Assembly: GCF_000388065.1 (NCBI RefSeq)
Contig: NW_009242981.1
Span: 44,905 to 75,440 of the forward strand
Length of the DNA: 30,536 nt
Reading direction: 5' to 3'
DNA from: Fonticula alba
Lineage: Eukaryota; Opisthokonta; Rotosphaerida; Fonticulaceae
Of the stretch, positions 22,225-30,536 are shown piece after piece. The first letter of the stretch is position 1; the number at the start of each line of letters is the position of its first letter. The notes beneath the pieces are model-generated. The model saw only the letters and a program-made list of their open reading frames with translations, ran no database searches and was not told the origin of the DNA. Made by a program: the position numbers and the translations under genes.

Positions 22225-22254
22225 GGGCACCCACTGGCGCGCCAGTGGGTGCCC
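22225..22254. repeat. 30-bp perfect palindrome
   Basis: Two 15-base arms meet without a spacer: GGGCACCCACTGGCG followed immediately by its exact reverse complement. I checked all 15 pairs; the next pair outward is a mismatch. It lies about 600 bases past the stop of the receptor kinase gene. A dyad of this size suggests a cruciform, a dimeric protein site or a strong RNA hairpin. Confidence 0.9.
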
Positions 22255-22849
22255 GGATGCCGCCGAGCAGAATGCTCCATCGGTGCCCGAGGCCCCCATG
22301 CTCCCGGGTGGCCCGGGGTCCTCCTGGGGCCCGGGCAGGCGGTCGCCCCTGGCTGCCGACACACCCCGCCCCGCGCACATGGTCCGGCTTCTGTCCCCCC
22401 CGAGTGGATCCCCGGAAATGGCCTCACATCCGCGGGGCGCTGCCCCTGGCCCGGCATGTGACGGCACCCCTCCGCCCCGGCAGCACGCGCGCTCGACCCC
22501 GCCCATGTCCTCCCCCGCTCTTTCCCGCGCCCCCCATAACCGGCACATGACGATGGCCGCCCGCCGGACGCCGGGTGTACCACCGCCGGGCCCACAGCCT
22601 CGGCCGGTGGCCCGGGCACGGCCGAAGACCAGCCGCGCCCCCGACAGGCCCCGGGCCCCCCGAGGCGGGGACATTCACCGGGCGGCCCGCGCGAGCACAC
22701 CCGGCCCGCGCAGCGGCAGCCAGCAGCTCACACACACCACGCGGCAACCGGCGAGGACACCCCACAAAACCCGGCAGGGGCCGAGGCAAATGAAAAATAC
22801 CATGCACATCGTTGTGTCTATTTTGGCCAAGGATCGCCACGCCCCCCTC

Positions 22850-25800
22850 TCAGGGCAGACCGCCCACGGCGACATACTGCCCGGCGCAGCGCTGGCGGAA
22901 GGTGGCTGCCGGCGGCCGCCGGCCGGGGTCCTCCTGCCAGGCGGCCTGCACCAGGTCCCGGGCCTCCTGGCCCAGGGACTCGACGCTCGGCCGGGCACCG
23001 CCACACACGGCACGCACGATGTCCTGCATGCCCATGCCAGCCCAGGGGACAGCCCGCGCCAGGCACTCGCCCAGCATGACCCCCGCCGCATACATGTCCA
23101 CCGGGAAGAAGAGCCCCGGGTCCAGGGGGACCGCCCGCTGGAAGACGTCCACCAGCTCCGGCGCCGCATACCGCACCGACATGGCATTCAGCTCGGGCAT
23201 GCTGTTCACCAGGGCCGACAGCCGGCTGGCGCTCAGGTTCCTGGACGTGCCCAGGTCCCCGAGGGCCGCCCGCCAGGAGGAGCCCGCCTGGCTGACAAAC
23301 ACATTGCCCGGCTTCAGGTCGCAGTGGGCCACCCCGTGCGCGTGCATGGCCTCCAGCCCGGCGGACCACTGCTGGCAGATGTCCCACAGCTGGGCCGCCG
23401 ACAGCTCCACCTCCGAGTGCAGCAGCGTGGCCAGGTCGCTGTCGAAGCGCTCCATCACAATGGCCGGCGGCTGGTCGCTGTACCCGAACAGCCGGACGAT
23501 GTGGCCGTGCTCGCGCAGCAGCCACATCAGCGCCACCTCGTTCTGGAAGAGGGCATGGTGCACCGGCTGCATGGCCTCGGCCTTCATCTTCTTCACGGCC
23601 ACCACCTCCGGGCAGCCCAGCCGGGCCACGATCCCGGCCCCGACCGCCTGCGCGGCGTACACCCACGCCTGCGTCCCGGCCCCCAGCGGCTCGTCCAGCG
23701 GCCGGAAGTCCACCGCCACGTCCACCAGGATGGCCCCGGGCAGGGCCAGCTCCACGATGGTGTTCAGCATGGTGGCGTCCTCGTCGTCGGCCGGCGCCTT
23801 GCCGACGGCCTGCCCGCGGCGCCGGCGCACCAGGAACAGCACCAGCAGCACCAGCAGGATCAGCAGCAGCAGCAGGCCCACGCCCAGGCCCACGGCCAGG
23901 CCCACGCGCGAGGACTTGGGCCTGGAGGAGGAAACACAGTCACCCTCCTCGGGGCCGGTGCAGGAATCGGTGCAGCTCGCATGGCAAGGGGCGCACGCGG
24001 CCGGCTGGCCATCCGCATCGGCGAAGTAGCCAAGAGGGCAACCTTCCACACAGGCCGCCCCATCGAGCAGGAACCGGCCGGCGGCACACCGGTCGCAGGT
24101 GCCGATGTCCGGGCAGTCAAGGGCCCCGGAGGCGGTGGGCTTGCAGCCGGGCTGGCCCGGGCCCGGGGTGCACGCGTCGCACCCGGCCGGGCAGCCGAGG
24201 CACACGCCGCCCACCGGGGCCGACGCCCCGACGCAAGCCGTTCCACAGGCACCCTCATCCGGCCGCAGGAGGCCACCAGTGCACCCGGTGCAGAAGGTCC
24301 CCGACCCGTGGCAAGTCCGGCACGACCCGTCGCAGGGCTGGCAGGCGCTGCCGCCCGGCTCGGCGAAGGTCCCCTCCGGGCAGGCGGCATGGCACCCGCC
24401 GAAGTCCAGGAAGTGGCCCGGCTGGCAGGCGCTGCAGGTCGCCGCGCAGGCCGCCCCGAGGACGTGGCATTCCGTGCAGGCGGCCGGGCAGCCGACGCAC
24501 CGGCCGGAGGCCGCGCAGCCCGCCCACCCCGCCGGGCAGCCAGCACCACACAGCCCACCCGGCAGGACCAACCCACCCCCCCGGCAACCGGTGCAGGCAC
24601 CCCCATGCTCGCATGTGGCGCACGATGCGGCGCACGGCATGCACACGCCGTCCACCAAGAAGAAGCCCCCCGGGCAGCCGAGCAGGCACTCGCCGCCCAG
24701 CAGCACCCGGCCCGCCGGGCAGCCGGTGCACTCATCCAGCCCGGCCCCGCGGCAGGCGGCGCACGTCGAGTGGCAGGGAAGGCATGCGCCCTGGCTCTCG
24801 AACAGCCCGCCCGGGCAGCTGGCATGGCAGCCATTGCCCAGCAGCAGCGGCGCTGCGGGGCCGCAGCTCAGGCAATGGTCAGCCCCCGGGCCAGAGCAGG
24901 TCCCACACGACCCATGGCACAGGGAGCACAGGTTGCCCAGGGGCGTGGTGGTGCTCGGGCAGGAGGCCACGCACTGCGGGCCGGCCAGCAGCCACCCGCG
25001 CTGGCACAGCTCGCACGTGTCCGGCGCCCCCGCGCAGCTGGCGCAATGCTCGGCACAGGGCGAGCACCCGGCCGGCGAGGCGTGGTACCCCACCGGGCAG
25101 GCCGGCACGCAGCGCACCGGCGACCCGCCGGCCGGCAGGGCCAGCAGGCCCGCCCCGCAGTCCGGCAGGCACTCAGTCGAACGGGTCCCGGCGCACTGGT
25201 CGCAGGACACATGGCACGGCAGGCACCGCCCGGCCAGGGCCACATGCCCCGGGGCGCAGTGCTGCACGCAGTCCTCGTCCTGCAGCACGCCGCTGGCACA
25301 GCGCCAGCAGTGCTTGTCGCTCGGGCCGTTGCACGTGGCGCAGGCCAGGTCGCAGGGCTGGCAGGCCCCGCCGACGGCATCCCTGTACTGGCCCTCGGCG
25401 CAGCCGGACACACAGGCGCCCACGCCGGGGCCGGCCTCCACCAGGTCCAGCCCGGCGGCACAGCCCGTGCACTGGTCGGCCTGGCCGCCGGCGCAGGTGG
25501 CACAGCTGACGTCGCACGGCTGGCACGACTCGCCATTGGGCCAGGCCCCCGGCGGGCAGTCGGCCACGCAGGCCCCATCGCGCGCCAGGAGCAGCCCCGG
25601 CTCGCAGGCCAGGCACCTGTCCATCGTGCAGGAGAGACAGCCCAGATCACAGGGAACGCAGGCGCCCACGCCGGCGGACGCCTGCCCGGCGGCCCAGCCA
25701 AAGCCATCGGCACACACCTGGCACCGGCCGGGCTCGCCGGTGCACAGCTCGCAGCTGGCATCGCACTCGGCGCACCGGACATCACCGGCATACTGCCCCG

Positions 25801-28800
25801 GCAGGCAGGCACTCCCACACAGGGACCCCGGCTGCTGGTCGACCCCGAGGAAGATCAGCCCCGGCCGGCATGCCGAGCAGCTGCCGGCATCTTGACACCC
25901 GTCGCACGACCCGTCGCACGCCCGGCACGACCCATCGCCCCCGGGGAAGTACCCCCGGGCACAGGCCACACAGGCATCCGCCGAAGTGCAGGACACGCAA
26001 CCGTCCGGGCACGGGGCACAAGTCCAAGTGCTGGAATCCGGCCACATGCCCTCCGGACACGAGCTCACACATGCCCCAGCATGAAGCCAGCTGCCCGGGA
26101 CACAGGCCGTACAGGCGGCCGGGTCGCCGGACCGCACGCACTCGCTGCAGGGGTCCGCACATGGCAGGCACCGGTCCGGCTGGTCGCCGGCCAGGCCCTT
26201 GCCATGGCCACCGACACACTGATCGCACACGTACTGGCCGCCCGGGCCGGGCTCGGCCCGGCACACGAGGCACGTGTCGTGGCACTCGCACCGGCCATCG
26301 GGCCCGGGGAAGGTGCCGCCGGGGCAGCTGGCCACACAATCAGCCGGCAGCCCGGGCAGCCAGTGCCGACAGGCAAGGCAATCACTCGCCATGGGCCCGG
26401 TGCACCCGGCACATGCCGCATGACACGGCTCGCACTGGGCCCCATACGTGCCGGCCGGGCAGGCCATGTCCATCGACAGGGTCACCAGCCCCACCGTCGG
26501 CGCATACCCCAGCAGGGTCAGCCGGCTGCCCGACACCGGCCCCGGCTCGAGGGCCCCCTGGACGACAAATTGCCACAGCGGCACATTCCCTTCCAGGTGC
26601 ATGCTGGCCGGCAGGGGCATGATGTGCCCCGGCAGGAAGGCACACTGCCCGGCGTCCAGCTGGGGACAATGCAACAGGGCAACCCCGATGAAAGTGCGCG
26701 CCAGCAGCAGCAGCGCACTCGGATGAGCCAGCCCCCCGCCCGGCAGCCGAAGCTCCTGATAGTAGACATTCGCGTGGACCCCGTTCGGCAGGTACTGGTA
26801 CGTCGGGAAGGACCCGATGGTTTGCCAGGAGAAGGGCAAATGGATGGACCGGCCGGCTGGCAGCATGTCCCCCGGCAGGGAAAGGATGTCCCAGTTGGCC
26901 CCGAAGGTGTGCGGCAGCACCAGCCACCGGGGCAGCCCAGGCCCCCGGTAGAGGGTCATCGGCCGGAAGAGCCGGGTGGGCAGGGCCGGCGAGCGCGACA
27001 CCGCCATCTCCAGCATCGGACCCTGGCGGTTGGTATCCTGGCTCAGCAGCTGCTCCGGCATGAGATTCAGCCGCCAAGATGTCCCCTGCCACAGGACCCA
27101 ATCCCCGAGGGTCGGGTCGGCGCGCATGCCGAGGCCCGACACCGCCGGCATCCTTACCATCCCCAGGCCGGTGATGTGGGTCCCTTGCAGGCGCCGGGTT
27201 TGCGGATTCACGCGGTAGTAGAAGTTCGAGCCGGACAGTGCCACCAGGTGGTTGGCGTCCTCCCGGAGGACCCCATAGCAAATGCCCAGAGCCAGGTCCA
27301 CCGGGCTGGCCGGCTCGGCGGCCACGCACGGCCCCCCCGACCCGGTGCATGTCAGCCAGGTGAGGTAAAATTTTTGCTCCGGTCCACAAAAGAACACCGC
27401 ATACTCCCACCGGCCATTGACCAGGAAGGGCCCGGCCTCGGCAAAGGTGGTCACCGTATCGAGGGACCAGTCTCCCAGCAGGCGCACTTCCACCGGCACC
27501 ACCGGCGCCCGGCCGATGTCCCCGGCCGGCAGGATGTACGCCCGGTTTTGCTGGGTGAAGAGGAGCATCCCCGGGGCCGGGGCATCGCTGCTGGCCGGCA
27601 GCACCGGCAGCCCGGTGCCCGGGTCCACCGACAGCCATGACTGCGCGGCCGCCGTGATCCAGTCGCCCGGCTCCAGCCAAGGCGCCGGGAGTTTGGCCAA
27701 ATCCGAAAGCCCCACCTCCAGCCGGACGGCCCCGGCCGCCTGGCAGACGCCCACCACCGGCAGGAAGCCCTCCGAGCAGGCGCCCCGGCAGACCGTGCTG
27801 CCCCCGGGGCCGGTGGGCTCCGGCAGGAAGCCATGCTCGCACACGAGGCATGTGTCCGGGGTGCATGTTCGGCAGTTGGTCTGCGAGCAGGGCCGACACA
27901 CGTGGGTGTCCTTCGAGAAGGGGGCCTCATCTGTGGTGTCCGAGGGGGGGCAAGGGGGCATGGGGGTCATGGGGGGCATGGGGGGCATGGGGGATGGCCA
28001 TATCAACCACGAGCGCCGATGGTCGGCGGCGGTGGCGCGGGCCACACCGCGAGGCGGAGGAGAAGGGGGACGTCGAAAAGACGGAGGGGAGGAAAGACAC
28101 CGGGAAGGCCGAGGGGAAGGAGGAACACATGGACCACACCGGGAAGGCCGAGGGGAAGGAGGAATACATGGACCACACCGGGAAGGCCGAGAAAAAGGAA
28201 CACATGGACCACGCCGAGAAGGCCAAGGGAAGCATGGCGCCACCAGGACAAGCAAGCACACGGAAGGGCAGGTCAGAAAATGGCCAAAGAAGACACAGGA
28301 CACAAAGAGCAGGAAGAAGAACGGCACGCACCCGCCGGCCGGTCGAGGTACCAGCCATCCGCACAGCCGGCACACATGTGGTTGGCCGAAATGTACGGCG
28401 AGTCGGTGTACCCCGGAGCACAGCCCCACCCACGCGCCAGGCCGGAGGACACCGTCGCGCTGTCACACACCAGCGTCCGGTCACTGTCACACAGGAAGGC
28501 CTCCGAATCGAAGAGCACCTTCACCCCGGCCACAAGGGTCCACCGGTGGGCCCCGGTCACGGTGACCGCCAGCCGCGCCAGGCGCAGTACATCACGCGAG
28601 AGGGCCACCTCCGACGGGAGGACCACCCGACGCAAGCCCAGCCCCATGCCCAGGGGATGGACCTGCCACAGGCGGTCGCGCGGATCGCCCGCCCGCGGGG
28701 ACACCACATAGAAGGGCCCCGGCGCGTCGTCCATCGCGAAGGCGGCCGACGCCAAGAGGTAGGCCCCGTCCATGGGCACCGCGGCCGGCAGGGACACCGT

Positions 28801-29682
28801 CACCGGGACCAGCTGCTCGGCCGGGGTCCCCTCGAAGCAGGCAAACACCGCCACATGGCCGGTCGCCAGCAGCACCGCCACGTCCGAGCCATCCGGGCAG
28901 CCGCTGGCCGAGGAGAGGATCCGCGTGCTGGCCACATGCACCGGCTCCCCATCGAGAGGCTGCCGGCGGGAGGAGACCCCCCCATCGCCGGCCACCGCCA
29001 GCCGGACAAGGCCCTCGCTGGCGGTCGCCAGGAAGAAGGCCCGCCCCGGGCCCGCGGCCGCCGTGGCCAGCCCGACCACCGGGTCCACCCCATGCTGCAT
29101 GATTTGCAGCCCGGTCGAAGTGACCATGCCCAGGATGATGGTGCCTTCTTGACCCGGGCTGTCATCCGCCCAAAGCAGCAGCGCCTCCAGCGGGCCCGTG
29201 GCACTGGCCGCCAGCAGCCTCACCGCCGATCCCGGCAGGGGGAACACATTTGCCGCGGTGAAGAGCCCCACCTGCGTGGGGGTATGCTCCAACACCAGCG
29301 GCGTCGGGGCATTCGGCCGGGCCAGCAGGATGAGGTGCTGCACGCCGGCCGGGTTGGACCGCGACGAGGTGGAAGCCTGGCGGGTGTCCGAAAAGAGCGG
29401 CCCCCAGCGGTACTCGCCGGAATGCCGCATCGGCGCCATCTGCTCGTAGTGCCAGAGGGTGGTGGCCGAGCTCCAGTGCGAAGACACCGTGGCGCTGCTC
29501 CCCAACGTGGGCAGCCCCATGAAGTAGGTCGTCCGTGTGAAGGGGTAGCTGGCCAAATGCAGGAACATGTCCTGCCCGTGGGACGGCGCCACAAGGGCCA
29601 GCACCGTCAGCAGCAGCGCATAGCACAGCCACGCCGGGCCCATCGGGCCCGGGGGGGGACCGACTGCCGGCCGCTGCGCCAT
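22850..29682 (-). CDS. Receptor kinase: furin-like repeat ectodomain fused to a TKL-type non-RD kinase
   Basis: Exon 1 is 28332-29682, exon 2 is 22850-27930; the 401-base intron starts GTGCGT, ends CCACAG and is phase 1. The product has 2,143 residues. The ATG at 29682 has the context GCCATGG and opens a signal peptide (LCYALLLTVLALVAPSHG). Residues about 37-440 are a strand-rich domain ending GWGCAPG and CAGCADG; 451-490 a small cysteine module; about 510-930 a second strand-rich domain; about 940-1782 some 18 furin-like repeats; 1793-1818 a membrane helix followed by RRRR; about 1862-2143 a protein kinase. The kinase has the Gly-rich loop GAGTQAWV (1867), K1897 in AVKK, HCDLKPGN (D1988, N1993), DLG (D2009) and APE (2040-2042). 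All catalytic residues are present, but the HRD arginine is Cys, making it a non-RD kinase. DLG in place of DFG and overall appearance fit the TKL group. It should sense an extracellular ligand and phosphorylate Ser/Thr or Tyr in the cytoplasm; ligand and substrate are unknown. The gene at 4099-8294 is a kinase-less paralogue. Confidence 0.92.
27945..28000. repeat. GGGGGGCAT-type short tandem repeat next to the acceptor
   Basis: Five or so units of about ten bases (GGGGGGCATG with variants). On the transcribed strand this gives a C-rich stretch with CATG steps that serves as the intron's polypyrimidine tract. Confidence 0.8.
28102..28237. repeat. 39-base minisatellite inside the intron
   Basis: Units at 28102-28140 and 28141-28179 are 39 bases long and differ by about one base; a third (28180-28215) has lost three bases and diverged, and a fourth is partial. 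The unit begins GGGAAGGCCGAGG and ends CATGGACCACACC. Confidence 0.9.
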
Positions 29683-29759
29683 GGCGATCCGCGTGCGCGA
29701 ATGCGCGTGCAACCTGCTTTCCGGTGGGCCGGCGCGCCAACGAGAGGGCGGAAGGGGCG

Positions 29760-29762
<3 letters not shown>

Positions 29763-29794
<32 letters not shown>
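29763..29794. repeat. (GA)n microsatellite upstream of the receptor kinase start
   Basis: A near-perfect GA run, (TC)n on the gene strand, about 80-110 bases before the ATG at 29682. It probably lies in the 5' UTR or core promoter. GA-rich sequence continues to about 29825. Confidence 0.9.
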
Positions 29795-29797
<3 letters not shown>

Positions 29798-29824
29798 GTA
29801 GAGGGGCGAGAGGGGCGGGGAGAG

Positions 29825-30289
29825 GAGGGATGGCTCGACCCGGCCACGGCGCCGTCGGCAGGCAAGGTGCACTTGGACGGCCTGCTGCGCGGGTGTGGTC
29901 GGCCCCGGCTCCGCCCGGGAGACTCGCGCGGCGCCCCCCCCCCCCCCCTAACACGCCGGAGCAGGCCCCACCAACCCGCCCGGGACCGACGATCGGGCAA
30001 CTTTCCCCCCGCCGGCGCCCCACGCGCCGGGAGGACCGAAGGGGCAAGGGGCCGAGGGGCGGGAACACCCATATGGCGCCGGGGGCCCGGGCGCCCGCCG
30101 CGCGGCCAACGCATGTGCCAATGCATGTGTCCGCAAACGAGGGCCAATATGCCGGGCACAAGCAGGCGCCCGGCGTGGCGGACCGGGCCCGGGACCGCCG
30201 GGGCAGCCCGCCGTGTCCCCCCCTCGCCGGGCGCATGCGAGGGCGCGCAGCCGACTCACGGCCCGGCCGCCCGGCCGCCCGGCCGCGCC
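29825..30289. other. Upstream region of the receptor kinase gene, no gene identified
   Basis: GC-rich sequence with a C homopolymer near 29935-29948. No TATA box is seen on the minus strand within a few hundred bases of the kinase start. Confidence 0.5.
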
Positions 30290-30536
30290 TGTAGTGGTAT
30301 CCCCCAATCTCTATAAACCAAGTCACAGGTTGAATTACAAGATCCCCACGTGAACGGCCCCGTGGAAAATTATGGCATGCTTGAATCGCATTCCTCCTCA
30401 GGAGGAATGCGGGGTAGATCGACAGCCAGATGGCCGCCGAGTACCGGGCCAGTTCGGTGGCCCAGGAAAGGAGGGAGACACGCGTGCGCGCGGGGTTCTC
30501 AGATCCACCCCACGACCAACCCAAGGTCAAAAGGGG
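30290..30536. other. Lower-GC tail, possible edge of a minus-strand exon
   Basis: Base composition drops sharply at about 30290, most clearly over 30295-30400. On the minus strand, 30395-30490 reads as GC3-rich codons with a hydrophobic stretch (WATELARYSAAIWLSIYPAF), which could be the last exon of a gene entering from the right. On the plus strand a TATAAA (30312) precedes an ATG at 30373 and a frame open to the window edge, but its codons end in A/T unlike real genes here. Neither is firm. Confidence 0.3.
30388..30410. repeat. Inverted repeat with 10-base arms and 3-base loop
   Basis: GCATTCCTCC and GGAGGAATGC flank TCA. The arms are perfectly complementary. It lies in the lower-GC tail. 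Confidence 0.85.

Larger units (their letters stand above)
21231..22849. other. Intergenic spacer with satellites, no gene identified
   Basis: It lies between the 3' end of the receptor kinase gene (stop at 22850) and the promoter of the eight-cysteine gene, both on the minus strand. It holds a pure (GA)n, a long CATGCACACA array and a 30-bp perfect palindrome. The long plus-strand frame that crosses it and runs into the kinase gene is antisense to real exons and is not a gene. Confidence 0.6.
27931..28331 (-). other. Intron of the receptor kinase gene, containing minisatellites
   Basis: Supported by GTGCGT donor, CCACAG acceptor, matching phase, and the same position in the paralogue at 4099-8294. 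It holds a 39-base tandem repeat and a (GGGGGGCAT)-type array next to the acceptor. The frame of exon 2 stays open through the whole intron, so gene finders may wrongly start the protein at 28429. Confidence 0.85.

Noticed and set aside
21698-27640. A plus-strand open frame of 1,980 codons
   Set aside because: It is antisense to exon 2 of the receptor kinase gene. The minus-strand frame has a full kinase, helix and regular cysteine repeats; the plus frame is Gln/Arg/Ala-rich with no motif and also runs through the CA satellite.
22850-28429. Receptor kinase starting at the ATG at 28429 as one uninterrupted frame
   Set aside because: The first 166 codons are the reverse of an intron with tandem repeats. 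A donor and acceptor of matching phase join exon 1, which supplies a proper signal peptide and the domain shared with the paralogue.
30373-30536. Plus-strand gene after the TATAAA at 30312
   Set aside because: The frame is open to the edge but its third codon positions are A/T-rich, unlike all supported genes, and it has no motif. The minus strand has the more coding-like signal.
1-30536. tRNA or rRNA genes
   Set aside because: Looking for GGTTCGA-type B boxes and cloverleaf ends on both strands by eye gave only matches inside coding exons.

Overview
The window is nuclear DNA of a unicellular eukaryote. Evidence: genes are split by short spliceosomal introns with CTGAC-like branch sites and CAG/TAG acceptors, minus-strand promoters carry TATAAAAGG boxes, starts sit in Kozak contexts, one AATAAA signal is seen, and the spacers are full of microsatellites. 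The DNA is very GC-rich, so long open frames appear by chance in every frame and most of them are shadows. Giant type I receptors with furin-like cysteine repeats, one fused to a tyrosine-kinase-like (TKL) kinase, together with this composition make me think of an opisthokont protist such as the nucleariid-related slime mould Fonticula alba. The species is an inference from memory, not something the sequence proves.

Layout. 1-850: the 3' part of a plus-strand gene (three exons seen), followed by ambiguous sequence up to an AATAAA at 1548. 1582-4098: no gene found. 4099-8294 (+): a three-exon gene for a 1,210-residue single-pass receptor-like protein with no kinase. 8295-11064: no gene found. 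11065-11376 (-): a small lysine/proline-repeat protein with a possible C-terminal metal-binding motif and its own TATA box. 11377-13243: spacer. 13244-16674 (+): a four-exon gene for a 1,016-residue helical protein I do not recognise. 16675-20565: spacer with G-rich and GA/CA satellites. 20566-21116 (-): a two-exon gene for a small secreted, probably GPI-anchored protein with eight cysteines, again with a TATA box. 21117-22849: spacer with CA satellites and a 30-bp perfect palindrome. 22850-29682 (-): a two-exon gene for a 2,143-residue receptor kinase. 29683-30536: promoter region and a tail of lower GC.

The main observation is that the receptors at 4099-8294 and 22850-29682 are paralogues. 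They share a signal peptide, a first strand-rich ectodomain ending in GWxCAPG...CxGCADG, a phase-1 intron just after that motif, a small cysteine module, a second strand-rich domain, furin-like repeats ending in the same CTGP variant, and a transmembrane helix. They differ in the number of repeats (about 4 against about 18) and in the end of the protein: a ~50-residue tail in one, a non-RD kinase (HCD in place of HRD) in the other. In the kinase-less gene the helix and tail are a separate exon, which offers a simple route for gain or loss of the kinase. With the small GPI-type protein, three of the six genes encode cell-surface products. A shared sensing or adhesion role is plausible but is inference only.
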